Shown here piece after piece: positions 15,134 to 24,930 of a stretch of 38,329 bases of DNA (the stretch's first letter is position 1; each line of letters starts with the position of its first letter). The position numbers and the translations under genes are program-made. The DNA is taken from the NCBI GenBank assembly GCA_958427895.1, contig CAUADW010000011.1, positions 1 through 38,329 on the forward strand, given 5' to 3'. Under the pieces are notes generated by a model. That model saw only the letters and a list, made by a program, of their open reading frames with translations. It ran no database searches and had not been told where the DNA came from. The DNA comes from an uncultured Collinsella sp. (lineage in GTDB: Bacteria; Actinomycetota; Coriobacteriia; Coriobacteriales; Coriobacteriaceae).

Positions 15134-15832
15134 CTACAGATCGCGTACTCGATAAACCTTGGTGCTGACGGTGCAGCTGATTGCACATAGTGCGAGGGCC
15201 AGCACGGCAATTCCTGCACACAGACAGCCAAGGACGGCGGGATCGGGATTCGCTCCGGCAATCGACATGAGCCAGTTGCTGATGGGGTTGGAGGAGCTCA
15301 ACGTGGCAATGGCAAGGCACCAGAGCAGGGCAAACAGGCCGACGGATAGGCGCAGCGCCTCCATATGTCCAAATCGGAAGAACAGCGGCTGTGCCAAAAA
15401 CACCATCATGAGGGAGATGAGCATCGATTCTGCCGAGGCTATAGCGATCTCAAAGACCGTCTGTCCCGTCGAGGGGATGCCCACGCTGTTGAATAGCAGG
15501 ATGGAGACGATGCTCAGAAGCGCGGCGGCGCACGCCATGACAGCCGAGAAGACAATAACGCTCAGGTAGCGTGCGCAAATAATGTCTTTGCGCGAGAAGG
15601 GCAGCGTTGCCCGATAACGCTCCCATCCGTTTTGATTGTCGAAGCCGGCCAGCGAGCTCATGACCATGATGGGCGACATGGCGCTGACCGCGCAGGCGCC
15701 GGCGCTCATGCCGGAATCGCCATCCGACGCGTTGGCAAGGGTTAGCACGACGAAGATGAACAGGCCGACGCCCGCGATGCTCGGGGTGAGCGTGCGAACG
15801 ATGGCGAGCTCGGACATAAAGGCGCGTTTCAT
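15134..15832 (-). CDS. ABC-2 type transporter permease
   Basis: A 232-residue membrane protein with six predicted hydrophobic helices (e.g. IAGVGLFIFVVLTLA, YLSVIVFSAVMACAAALLSIV, LGCLCAGIAVLALALCAIS). The conserved loop NGWERYRATLPFSRKDIICARY between helices two and three is typical of ABC-2 permeases of the ytr/bcr-like type (ABC2_membrane_5). Its start codon overlaps the stop of the ATPase gene (ATGA), so the two are translationally coupled. Exported substrate is unknown; systems under a GntR/YtrA regulator often respond to cell-wall-active agents, which is an analogy only. Confidence 0.85.
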   Translation of the reverse strand: MKRAFMSELAIVRTLTPSIAGVGLFIFVVLTLANASDGDSGMSAGACAVSAMSPIMVMSSLAGFDNQNGWERYRATLPFSRKDIICARYLSVIVFSAVMACAAALLSIVSILLFNSVGIPSTGQTVFEIAIASAESMLISLMMVFLAQPLFFRFGHMEALRLSVGLFALLWCLAIATLSSSNPISNWLMSIAGANPDPAVLGCLCAGIAVLALALCAISCTVSTKVYRVRDL

Positions 15833-16710
15833 TTCGAAGTCCCTTTCAGCATGAGGCGCAGATAGTCATCAATGGTTGCCCGATCGCAGGGAATCTCGGG
15901 AAAGGCCTCGAGCGTTTCGCGACGGTTGGGCACGAGCACGTCCACGCTATAGGCGTGGTGGACGGCACGGGCGCCTTCGACGCAAGCCATAAGCTCGGCG
16001 GCCTGTGCTTGGGTACAGTGGGCGATGCCGGCGCGGTCGGTAATGTCCTCGCGCGGCAGGTCAAAAATAATCGAGCCATTATCGATGCAGACGACGCGGT
16101 CGGCGGCGCGATCGAGGTCGGACGTAATGTGGCTCGAGAGCAGCACGCTGCGCTGACCGTCAGAAACAAAGGCGAGTAGCTCATCGAGCAGCTCCTCACG
16201 TGCCATGGGGTCGAGGCCTGCGGTGGCTTCGTCCAAAACGAGCAGCTTGGCCTTGTGGCTGAGTGCGCAGGCAAGCTGAAGTTTCATGCCCATGCCGCGG
16301 GAGAGGTCCTTGACCTTTGTCTTGGGATCGAGGCCAAATCGGTCGATGAGGCTGGCGAAGGTGTCGTGGCTCCAGGTGGGGTACGCCGGGCTTACGAGTG
16401 CCTCAACTTCGGTCACCTTGAGTGTGGAAGGGAAGGGGCATGTGTCCAGCACGAGGCCGACACGAGTGCGCAAGCAGCGCTGCGCTTCATCGGGCGCGCC
16501 GGCGCCACAGCGCTGCCCAAACAGGTGCACCTCGCCGGTATCGAGTTTGATAAGCCCGAGAGCGGCTCGAATGGTCGTTGTTTTGCCGGCGCCGTTGGCA
16601 CCAACAAAGCCGACGATCTGGCCAGGCTCCACGGCAAGCGTGACGTCGCGCAGCGAAAAGCGGTCGCTTACAGTGCGTGAGATGCCTTTGAGTTCAAGCA
16701 AGTTTTGCAT
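15829..16710 (-). CDS. ABC transporter ATP-binding protein
   Basis: A 293-residue ATPase. Walker A GANGAGKTT at 37-45 (K43), signature motif LSRGMGMKLQLA in place of LSGGQ, Walker B LLVLDEATAGLD, and the H-loop in LLSSHI are all visible. The degenerate signature (RGM for GGQ) is seen in the drug- and peptide-export ATPases related to YtrB/BcrA. About 70 residues after the nucleotide-binding domain form a small C-terminal domain of unknown role. It follows the GntR gene by 23 bp, with AAAGG before the ATG, and overlaps the permease gene downstream. Confidence 0.92.
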   Translation of the reverse strand: MQNLLELKGISRTVSDRFSLRDVTLAVEPGQIVGFVGANGAGKTTTIRAALGLIKLDTGEVHLFGQRCGAGAPDEAQRCLRTRVGLVLDTCPFPSTLKVTEVEALVSPAYPTWSHDTFASLIDRFGLDPKTKVKDLSRGMGMKLQLACALSHKAKLLVLDEATAGLDPMAREELLDELLAFVSDGQRSVLLSSHITSDLDRAADRVVCIDNGSIIFDLPREDITDRAGIAHCTQAQAAELMACVEGARAVHHAYSVDVLVPNRRETLEAFPEIPCDRATIDDYLRLMLKGTSK

Positions 16711-16733
16711 GGTATAGCCTTTCTTGCAGATGG

Positions 16734-17114
16734 CTACTGCATGGTTTCGGGGGCTACCAGGTCGAGCATTTCGTGCAGCTTGTCGCGCGTGACGCCCAAG
16801 GCTTCGGCTTGGCTTGCCGCTTTCGCAAGCAGCTCTTCGATATGGCAGAGCTGGTTTTCACGCAAGAGTTCCTGGTTGCCCTCGGCGACAAAACAGCCCT
16901 TGCCCTGCACGGTGCAGATAAACCCGAGCTGCTCCAGGTCGGCGTAGGCGCGCTTGGTGGTGATGACGCTCACGCCAAGATCGCTCGCGAGCGCACGGAT
17001 GCTGGGGAGTTTGGCTCCCGCAGTGAGTGCGCCCGAAAGGATTTGAGCTTTGACCTGCGAGGATATCTGTTCGTAGATGGGCTTATCGCTCGAATTGTAT
17101 AGGATGATGTCCAC
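16734..17114 (-). CDS. GntR-family regulator, YtrA subfamily
   Basis: A 126-residue regulator. The winged helix-turn-helix covers residues 10-75 (PIYEQISSQVKAQILSG, KLPSIRALASDLGVSVITTKRAY, FICTVQGKGCFV), followed by only a short helical tail, the layout of the YtrA subgroup, which lacks a large ligand-binding domain. The start is a GTG with AAGGAG upstream. It is the first gene of an operon with an ABC ATPase and permease and most likely represses it through the palindrome at 17142-17175. The inducer is unknown. Confidence 0.92.
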   Translation of the reverse strand: MDIILYNSSDKPIYEQISSQVKAQILSGALTAGAKLPSIRALASDLGVSVITTKRAYADLEQLGFICTVQGKGCFVAEGNQELLRENQLCHIEELLAKAASQAEALGVTRDKLHEMLDLVAPETMQ

Positions 17115-17141
17115 AGCGGCTCCTTAGCTGTTGGGCTACAC

Positions 17142-17175
17142 GTGTATATAACCGGTAAGCACAGTATATATACAC
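17142..17175. promoter_or_regulatory. Palindromic operator before the GntR-ABC operon
   Basis: Perfect inverted repeat GTGTATATA (17142-17150) / TATATACAC (17167-17175) with a 16-bp spacer, 28 bp upstream of the GntR start codon and overlapping AT-rich promoter sequence. An inverted repeat of this type is what a YtrA-like dimer would be expected to bind. Autoregulation is inferred. Confidence 0.65.
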
Positions 17176-17276
17176 TATGCACAGTTATGCAAGAGACAAA
17201 TGCCGATTGGGCCGGCTGCCCAGGTCCCAACTGATGAATTTGTCCTGATAGGTGCCCTAGAGCGGGATTTCGCGGC

Positions 17277-17282
17277 TACAAT
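17277..17282 (+). promoter_or_regulatory. Probable -10 box for prfC
   Basis: TACAAT 48 bases before the ATG at 17330. No clear -35 box. Confidence 0.4.
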
Positions 17283-17329
17283 AATGCGGTTACAACGACG
17301 TAATGCACTCAATGCAAGAAAGGATCCGC

Positions 17330-18943
<1,614 letters not shown>

Positions 18944-18948
18944 CGCAT

Positions 18949-18984
18949 CGGCGCGGTGGCCCTGCGGGGCTGCCGCGCCGTTTG
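18949..18984 (+). terminator. Terminator-like hairpin after prfC
   Basis: CGGCGCGG (18949-18956) pairs with CCGCGCCG (18973-18980), with further GGCCC/GGGGC-type pairing inside, followed by TTTGCTT. Five bases after the stop. Confidence 0.6.
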
Positions 18985-19017
18985 CTTGCCTGATGCCGTG
19001 TGAGCGGCTATCATACC

Positions 19018-19099
19018 CACCGTCGTCTCAAGACCGGGACGTCCGAGCAGTTCGGGTCCGATATCCTGCTCGTTAAACCTAAAACCAAAGGAGTACATA
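19018..19099 (+). promoter_or_regulatory. Possible structured leader of the VUT-family gene
   Basis: Between prfC and the VUT gene the sequence CGAGCAG (19043-19049) can pair with CTGCTCG (about 19065-19071) around a TTCGGGTCCGATATC loop. A GGGAC/GTCC pairing is possible just before. An A-rich stretch (TTAAACCTAAAACCAAAGGAG) then runs into the ribosome-binding site. The layout recalls short H-type pseudoknot riboswitches, but it matches no known riboswitch consensus that I can confirm. Confidence 0.25.
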
Positions 19100-19822
19100 A
19101 TGATCAAGAAGGTCATGGAGGACTACAAGGTCCTGTTGCGGAGCATTCCCGCGGCAACGGTTTCGCTGTTTTTCGTGAGCGTCATCATGATGAACCTGCT
19201 GGCCAACAAAGAGCTTATCAGCCTGCCGTATCTGGCACTCGATTGCGGCTTTGTGGTGAGCTGGGTTTCGTTTTTGTGCCAGGACATGATCTGCAAGCGC
19301 TTTGGTGCCAAGGCATCCATCAAAATCTCTATCCTCGCGCTGCTGGTCAACCTTGCCGTGAGCCTGTGCTTTTGGGCATGCTCGCTCACGCCCGGCATGT
19401 GGGGCGCTTACTACGACACGGGCATGATCGAGGTCAACACCGCTCTTAACGCCACCATCGGCGGCACCTGGTACGTGGTGCTGGGCTCTTCGCTGGCAAT
19501 GCTCGTTTCTGCCGTGGTTAACTCCACGCTCAACCAGTCGCTTGGCCGTATGCTCAAAAAGAATAACTTTGCGAGCTTTGCCTTCCGCTCCTATGTGTCT
19601 ACGGGTGTTGGCCAGTTTATCGACAACTTGGTCTTTGCCATTGTGGTGAGCCATACGTTCTTTGGTTGGACCTGGGTGCAGGTCCTTATGTGCTCGCTGA
19701 CCGGCGCTGTTGCCGAGCTGCTGTGCGAGGTCTTCCTGAGCCCCGTGGGCTACAAGGTCGTGCGCGGCTGGGAGCGCGAGAATGTGGGCTCCGAGTACCT
19801 CGAGCGCCACGCAACCGCCTAA
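19100..19822 (+). CDS. VUT family protein (YhhQ-like, putative queuosine precursor transporter)
   Basis: A 240-residue membrane protein with about six helices (TVSLFFVSVIMMNLLANKEL, FVVSWVSFLCQDMI, ISILALLVNLAVSLCFWACS, VVLGSSLAMLVSAVVNSTLN, and others). The segments MMNLLANKE, CQDMICKRFGAKAS and SYVSTGVGQFIDNLVFAIV carry the polar residues typical of the VUT/YhhQ family. In E. coli, YhhQ takes up 7-cyano- or 7-aminomethyl-7-deazaguanine for queuosine synthesis. No other queuosine gene is nearby, so substrate is by family only. GGAG precedes the ATG. The SDR gene follows after 9 bp in the same transcript. Confidence 0.85.
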   Translation: MIKKVMEDYKVLLRSIPAATVSLFFVSVIMMNLLANKELISLPYLALDCGFVVSWVSFLCQDMICKRFGAKASIKISILALLVNLAVSLCFWACSLTPGMWGAYYDTGMIEVNTALNATIGGTWYVVLGSSLAMLVSAVVNSTLNQSLGRMLKKNNFASFAFRSYVSTGVGQFIDNLVFAIVVSHTFFGWTWVQVLMCSLTGAVAELLCEVFLSPVGYKVVRGWERENVGSEYLERHATA

Positions 19823-19831
19823 GGAGCAAGT

Positions 19832-20512
19832 ATGCGGGTTTTGATCACGGGCGCATCGGGCGGTATCGGAGCCGCATGCGTGCAGCGCTTTTTGGACGAG
19901 GGTCACGAGGTCGTAGGCTTCGATTTGCTGTCGGCGGCGATCGAACACGAGCGCTACCGCCATCTGATCGTTGACGTCCGCGAGCCGGACTCGTTTCCAG
20001 GCGACCTTGAACCCCAGGTAATCGTGAACGTTGCCGGTACGCAGGATTCCGCCGACGACATCGCCGCCAACCTGCGTGGCACCATCAACGTGACCGAGCG
20101 CTATGCCTTTGTGGGGGAGGGGCTCGCCGCCAAGTCGGCACCGGCTATCAAATCCGTGGTCAATGTGGGGTCCGCGAGCGGACATACGGGATCGGAGTTT
20201 CCCGCCTATGCCGCTAGCAAGGGCGGCGTTATCGCCTACACCAAGAACCTTGCAAACCGTCTGGCGCCGCAGGCCATCGCCAACAGTGTGGACCCGGGTG
20301 GCGTTATCACGCCGCTCAACCGTTGCGTGATGGAAGACGAACACCTGTGGAACCAGATTATGGAGCTCACGCCGCTTAAGCGCTGGGCTACCGCACAAGA
20401 GATCGCCGAGTGGATCTACTTTGTGGGCGTGACCAACCGGTTTATGACCGGGCAGAGCCTGTTGATCGATGGCGGCGAGGCCGGCCGCACGCAATTTATT
20501 TGGCCCGAATAG
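19832..20512 (+). CDS. SDR family NAD(P)-dependent oxidoreductase
   Basis: A 226-residue classical short-chain dehydrogenase. The cofactor motif TGASGGIG is at 6-13, NVAG at 66-69, the catalytic serine region VNVGSASG near 110-117, and YAASK with Y126 and K130. The C-terminal part (VDPGGVITPL, TGQSLLIDGGEAG) is the usual substrate-loop and end. An acidic residue at the end of the second strand (GFDLLS) favours NAD(H). Substrate is not evident. GGAG precedes the ATG; it is coupled to the VUT gene with 9 bp between them, and a strong terminator follows. Confidence 0.9.
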   Translation: MRVLITGASGGIGAACVQRFLDEGHEVVGFDLLSAAIEHERYRHLIVDVREPDSFPGDLEPQVIVNVAGTQDSADDIAANLRGTINVTERYAFVGEGLAAKSAPAIKSVVNVGSASGHTGSEFPAYAASKGGVIAYTKNLANRLAPQAIANSVDPGGVITPLNRCVMEDEHLWNQIMELTPLKRWATAQEIAEWIYFVGVTNRFMTGQSLLIDGGEAGRTQFIWPE

Positions 20513-20513
20513 G

Positions 20514-20549
20514 AAACGCGCCCGATGGAAAGCCGTCGGGCGCGTTTTT
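20514..20549. terminator. Terminator between SDR gene and ung
   Basis: AAACGCGCCCGATGG pairs with CCGTCGGGCGCGTTT around an AAAG loop, followed by a T-run. It begins one base after the SDR stop and, read the other way, ends ung transcripts. Confidence 0.85.
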
Positions 20550-20562
20550 GATGTATCGATTT

Positions 20563-21288
20563 TTAGCCGAGGCAAGTCCAGTTGACGGGGGTCGAGCCGT
20601 GCTGTTCGAGTAGCCGATTGGCAGCGGAGAAGGGACGCGACCCCATAAAGGCGGGGAGTTCTGCTGTGGCACGGTTGGCCGAAAGCGGCGAGGGGTGCGT
20701 AGAGGCCAGGCAGAACTTGCCGGTTGCCTTGCCCGCGCCGGTTGCGGCGAGCTTGCCTTCAACCATCTGCTGGGCAAAGCGACCCCATGCCAAAAAGACG
20801 ACCGACTGGGGCAGCTGGCAGCAGCGTTCGATAACGTAGTCGGTGAGCGTGCTCCAGCCCAGTTTGGCGTGCGAGTTGGCGGCATGCTCGCGCACGGTGA
20901 GCGTAGTGTTGAGGAGCAGGACGCCCTGTTGTGCCCATGGAGTTAGATCTCCCGTGGCGGGAATAGGGCAGCCCAGATCGGCTTTGAGTTCCTTATAGAT
21001 GTTGCGCAGGCTCGGCGGCAACTTGGTTTGCGTTGCGGGGACCGAGAACGACAGCCCCATGGCCTGGTTGGGTCCGTGATAGGGGTCTTGACCTAAGATG
21101 ACAACCTTGACCTGGTCGGCCGGCGTGTAGGCGAGGGCATTGAGGATGTCGTCTTGTGCCGGGTAGATGGTCTGTTCGGCACGCAAGAGGGCGATGCGCT
21201 CGAGCAGCTGGTTCGTAGTGTCACGTACCGGCTGCGGCGCATCGCCCAACCAAGTTGCTATGTTGCGGTCGCGGGTCGCGGTGTCCAT
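20563..21288 (-). CDS. ung: Uracil-DNA glycosylase
   Basis: A 241-residue family 1 enzyme that removes uracil from DNA and starts base excision repair. The water-activating motif GQDPYHG is at 66-72 with catalytic D68. NTTLTVREHAANSH is the conserved N-containing uracil-recognition stretch, and HPSPLSANR is the DNA-intercalation loop with the catalytic histidine. Length is typical. The ATG at 21288 follows AAAGGAG. It is a single gene sharing a bidirectional terminator with the SDR gene. Confidence 0.97.
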   Translation of the reverse strand: MDTATRDRNIATWLGDAPQPVRDTTNQLLERIALLRAEQTIYPAQDDILNALAYTPADQVKVVILGQDPYHGPNQAMGLSFSVPATQTKLPPSLRNIYKELKADLGCPIPATGDLTPWAQQGVLLLNTTLTVREHAANSHAKLGWSTLTDYVIERCCQLPQSVVFLAWGRFAQQMVEGKLAATGAGKATGKFCLASTHPSPLSANRATAELPAFMGSRPFSAANRLLEQHGSTPVNWTCLG

Positions 21289-21376
21289 GGGGCTCCTTTA
21301 TGGCAGATGCTCTGTTGGCATCTATTGTAAAGGCGCACCGGTTGCCTTTATGCCACGGCTGTATGAAGAGCGGGGT

Positions 21377-22279
21377 CTACGAGACGTGCTCGGGCGCTCC
21401 TGCCATGCGAGCCTGTTCATGTGCGCGGAGGCGCGGAAGCTCGACGGTTGCCACCATGACGCCGGTTAGGATGAGGGCGGCGCCAAAGAAGGCGATGGGG
21501 CTCAGGACCTCGCCAACCAAGAAGAACGAAAAGACAGCGGAGCAGACCGGCTCAAGCGAGAAGGCGAAGCCGGTGGTCTCGGCGGGTACGTGGGGCTGCA
21601 CGAGCGTCTGGGTGATAAAGCCGTAGGCAGAGCAGATGAGTGCGAGCGCGACGACGACCACGATCTCGCTGGGCGTACTGGGAAGTGTGAAACCGCCAAA
21701 GACGCATGCGGCGATGCCCGAGAACAAGCCGCCGAAGCCCAGCTGCCAAACGCCCAGAGCAAGCGGATCGACTTCTTCGACAAAGCGCTTGGCCACGATA
21801 ATGTGGCTGGCATAGATAAAGGCCGAGAGCAGCATGATGATCGCGCCGGGATTCAGGCTGGTAAAGTCTGCGCCCGAGAGCAGCAACATACCGCAGGTGA
21901 CGATGGCGGTGCCGACGAGCACTTTGCGCTCGGGGGCGCGACGCAGCAGAGCGGCGTTGGCAAACGGCACGATCACGACCGTCAGGCTCTGCAAAAAGCC
22001 GGCGGTGGAGGCGGAGGTGAGGCTGGAGCCCAGGCACATGCAGGTGAGCTCGGTTGCCATAATGGCGCCGATGATGGCGGCACGGACCATAAGGTCGCGG
22101 TTGATGCGCAACGCGTGCTTGTGGAAGAGCAGCAGGCAGACCACAAAGGCGATGATGCAGCGTAGCGCGACGATGCTCGTGGCGTTCATGCTGTCCATGC
22201 CGATCTTCATGAGGGGATACGAAAAGCCCCATGCGACGGGAACGGAAAATGAGAGCGCGATTGCTTTTTTGCGATCCAT
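21377..22279 (-). CDS. EamA/DMT-family transporter
   Basis: A 300-residue membrane protein with ten hydrophobic helices in two EamA repeats. The first starts SVPVAWGFSYPLMKIGMDSM, the second after GAIIMLLSAFIYASHIIVAKRF. The VAWGFSYP and PVCSAVFSFFLVGEVLSPIAFFGAALIL segments are typical of drug/metabolite exporters. Substrate is unknown. AAAGGAG precedes the ATG. It is divergent from a LysR-family gene, which probably controls it through the shared 158-bp gap. Confidence 0.9.
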   Translation of the reverse strand: MDRKKAIALSFSVPVAWGFSYPLMKIGMDSMNATSIVALRCIIAFVVCLLLFHKHALRINRDLMVRAAIIGAIMATELTCMCLGSSLTSASTAGFLQSLTVVIVPFANAALLRRAPERKVLVGTAIVTCGMLLLSGADFTSLNPGAIIMLLSAFIYASHIIVAKRFVEEVDPLALGVWQLGFGGLFSGIAACVFGGFTLPSTPSEIVVVVALALICSAYGFITQTLVQPHVPAETTGFAFSLEPVCSAVFSFFLVGEVLSPIAFFGAALILTGVMVATVELPRLRAHEQARMAGAPEHVS

Positions 22280-22359
22280 GGGACTCCTTTTGTTACAGAA
22301 CGGTTTCGCAAAAAGGATTCTGCTCCCAGATGTGGATGTAGTAAAGCGAATGTATCTTC

Positions 22360-22378
22360 AGTATGATTAAGAAATACT
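22360..22378. promoter_or_regulatory. LysR-type operator candidate
   Basis: AGTAT-N9-ATACT, an inverted repeat containing the T-N11-A pattern of LysR boxes, in the divergent EamA/LysR gap, 60 bases before the LysR start. Confidence 0.45.
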
Positions 22379-22437
22379 AATGTTGGCAGAAAAAGCCCTG
22401 GCAAAACGTTTTACGGCTGCATTGATGTGGAGGTGCG

Positions 22438-23304
22438 ATGGCATCGCGGTATCAGATTGTTTGTATGGTGGTCGATCGCGGCAGTCTTAAGGGCGCGGCG
22501 GACGAGCTGGGCTATACGCAAAGTGCGGTGAGCCAGGCCGTCAAGGCACTCGAGCGCGAGCTGGGTACCACGCTTATCGAGCGCGGTAAGCAGGGCGTTT
22601 CGCTTACGCGCGACGGTAAACAATATCTGCCGTATCTGCGCCAGATTGTGACTGCCGAGGCTGAGCTCGAGGGCAAGCGCCAGGAGTTGCTGGGGCTTTC
22701 GTCGACCGATATTCGCATCGCGACGTTTACCAACGTGAGTCGAACCGTGTTACCGCGTGTGATCCGCGACTTTGGGGCCCTGCATCCGGGCGTACACTTT
22801 ACCCTCAAGCAGGGCGATTACACGCGCAACGCCCAGTGGGTGCACGATGGCGTGGTTGACTTTTGCTTTACGGCACGCGGGTTTACCGCTGGTCTCGAGA
22901 AGCGCGTGGTCTATCACGACGAGTTGGTAGCATTATTGCCGGCCGCGCATCCACTGACGGCAAAGGAAAAGGTGACACTCGCCGACCTGGCGTCCGAGCC
23001 GTTTGTGCTGCTGGATGAGGGCGAACAGAGCCTGGTGCTCGATGCATTTGCTGCGCATGGCCTGTCGCCGCATGTGACGAGTGAGGTGACCGACGACTAC
23101 ACCATCATGGCGATGGTGGAGGAGGGCCTAGGCGTGAGCATGCTCTACCGTCGTACTGTGGAGGGCATGCGAGCCGATATTCGTGTGCGGCCCATCGTGC
23201 ATGCCCCCTCGCGCGACGTGGTGGCGGCCTGGCGCAGCTGGGACACCATGCCTATCGCCACGAGGCGCTTTATCGACTATATGAGCTCGCATATTGTCAA
23301 TTAA
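22438..23304 (+). CDS. LysR-family transcriptional regulator
   Basis: A 288-residue regulator. The N-terminal winged HTH (YQIVCMVVDRGSLKGAADELGYTQ, SAVSQAVKALERELGTTL) is followed by a linker helix and a periplasmic-binding-like effector domain from about residue 90 (TDIRIATFTNVSRTVLP, HPGVHFTLKQGD, FCFTARGF, EGLGVSMLYRR). The ATG at 22438 follows GGAGG. Divergent placement next to the EamA transporter suggests that it regulates that gene and itself. The effector is unknown. Confidence 0.93.
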   Translation: MASRYQIVCMVVDRGSLKGAADELGYTQSAVSQAVKALERELGTTLIERGKQGVSLTRDGKQYLPYLRQIVTAEAELEGKRQELLGLSSTDIRIATFTNVSRTVLPRVIRDFGALHPGVHFTLKQGDYTRNAQWVHDGVVDFCFTARGFTAGLEKRVVYHDELVALLPAAHPLTAKEKVTLADLASEPFVLLDEGEQSLVLDAFAAHGLSPHVTSEVTDDYTIMAMVEEGLGVSMLYRRTVEGMRADIRVRPIVHAPSRDVVAAWRSWDTMPIATRRFIDYMSSHIVN

Positions 23305-23331
23305 TGACTGGCGTAGCGTTGGGTGCGGTGT

Positions 23332-24714
23332 TTAGCGGGCTGTCGCTTTGGCTTGGGTGGCGCGATAGGTGCGTGCCGGGTGGCAAAGTAGTACCGCCAC
23401 GACCATAAAGAACGCCGTGGTGCCCAGGCTGATGGGGTAGACCATCATGATGTTCGCAAAGGTGCGGAAGTGCGGGAACACGCAGAACACCCAATAGAAG
23501 CGGATGCCGCAGACGCAGATCATGGTGATGAGGGCGGGTGTGAGCGAGATACCAAAGCCGCGCAGGTAGCCTGACATGTTTTCGTAGAACATGCTAAAGG
23601 CGTACGCCGGGAAGATCGAGCACACGCGGATATAGCCGATCGAGACGATGTTGGGGTCGCTGTTGAACAGCGACAAGATCTCACGCCCCAGGCCGACAAT
23701 AACGATAATTGTGGTGAGCGCGACGATACCGCCTTCGACCAGGCAGACCTTGAGCGTTTTGGTGCAGCGGTCGATCTGGCGGGCACCGTGGTTTTGTCCC
23801 ACAAAGGTGGTGCAAGCCTGACTAAAGCTGTTGAGCAGGTTGTAGCACACGTACTCCAGGCTCATGGCGGCGCTCGATGCCGCCATGACCTCGGTGCCCA
23901 GGCTGTTGATGGCAGACTGGATGATGATGTTGGCGACGGCAAAGACGGCGCTTTGGATGCCGGCGGGCAGGCCGATCTTGACGATGCGCTTGAGGGCGAC
24001 GGGGTCGATAGCCAGGTCGCGCGGGGTGACGCGGACGACGGAGTCGGTCTTGAGTAGGCGGATAAAGAGCGTAGCGGCGCTGACGGTGTAAGCGATGGCG
24101 GTGGCGATAGCGACGCCCGCGACGCCCCAGTGGAGTACGGGGACAAAGATGAGGTCCAGGCCAATGTTGAGGACGGTGGACACGGCAAGCGCCTGTAGCG
24201 GCATGCGGGTGATGCCGACGGAGCGGAAGATTGCGGCTTCAAAGTTGTAAAGCAAGATTGAGGGCATGCTGAGCAAAAAGACGCGTAGGTAGAGCGAAGC
24301 GAGCGGCATGGTTTCGGCGGGAACGTTGAGCGCGGCGAGCATGGGCTCGGCAAAGATCTCGCCCAGTGCGATGACGACAAAGCCCACGAGTGCCATTAAA
24401 ATCGAGGTATGGACGGCGCGTTTGACCATGTTCTGATCGTTGCGGCCGATAGCGTTGGCGATGACCACGTTGGAGCCAAGCGACATGCCAATAAACAGGT
24501 TGAGCATAAGACTGGTAAGCGGAACATTGGAGCCGACCGCCGCCATGGCGAGGGTTCCCTGGTCGCCCGAGAAGTTACCGATGATGACCGTGGCGATGAG
24601 GTTCGACAGCTGCTCCAAGATGCTCGTGGCGGCCACGGGGAAGGCGAACAGGGGGATATTGCGCCACAGCGAGCCGGTGGTCATGTCAATGTGCTTAGAT
24701 ACGGTGTCAGCCAT
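23332..24714 (-). CDS. MATE-family efflux transporter
   Basis: A 460-residue protein with about 12 helices in two MATE repeats. The opening TGSLWRNIPLFAFPVAATSILEQLSNLI and the second-half GLPAGIQSAVFAVANIIIQSAINSLG are conserved MATE segments. Members export cationic drugs or other compounds using sodium or proton gradients. Substrate cannot be told. GAGAG precedes the ATG weakly. It is convergent with the LysR gene (27-bp gap) and monocistronic. Confidence 0.93.
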   Translation of the reverse strand: MADTVSKHIDMTTGSLWRNIPLFAFPVAATSILEQLSNLIATVIIGNFSGDQGTLAMAAVGSNVPLTSLMLNLFIGMSLGSNVVIANAIGRNDQNMVKRAVHTSILMALVGFVVIALGEIFAEPMLAALNVPAETMPLASLYLRVFLLSMPSILLYNFEAAIFRSVGITRMPLQALAVSTVLNIGLDLIFVPVLHWGVAGVAIATAIAYTVSAATLFIRLLKTDSVVRVTPRDLAIDPVALKRIVKIGLPAGIQSAVFAVANIIIQSAINSLGTEVMAASSAAMSLEYVCYNLLNSFSQACTTFVGQNHGARQIDRCTKTLKVCLVEGGIVALTTIIVIVGLGREILSLFNSDPNIVSIGYIRVCSIFPAYAFSMFYENMSGYLRGFGISLTPALITMICVCGIRFYWVFCVFPHFRTFANIMMVYPISLGTTAFFMVVAVLLCHPARTYRATQAKATAR

Positions 24715-24780
24715 ATGCTCTCAATCTCTAATATGCTCTTTCGTGCTTATTTGCGCAGATGATGATACTCCTAATGCAAC

Positions 24781-24875
24781 CAGTCGGCACTTAGGGACGT
24801 TCCTTTTCTGTCGGCAGCTGGGGACACTCCTTATCTCTTCTAACTAGTCATTCAAGAACGTCCCCAATGACTAGG
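24781..24875. repeat. Family A repeat, copy 4, with degraded left part
   Basis: The right arm is intact at 24842-24875 (AACTAGTCATTCAAGAACGT then CCCCAATGACTAG). The left side holds decayed pieces (GGGACGTTCC, GGGGACACTCC) rather than a clean arm. Its ATGACT lies 17 bp from the GACAAT box of rlmA, so the repeat may supply the -35 box. Confidence 0.6.
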
Positions 24876-24889
24876 TGGGGAAGGCGTGC

Positions 24890-24895
24890 GACAAT
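24890..24895 (+). promoter_or_regulatory. Probable -10 box for rlmA
   Basis: GACAAT, 35 bases before the ATG. ATGACT at 24867-24872, inside the family A repeat, is a possible -35 box at 17-bp spacing. Confidence 0.4.
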
Positions 24896-24930
24896 GGTGG
24901 GCGTTGTGTAGTCCGCGCTAAGGAGTTGCC

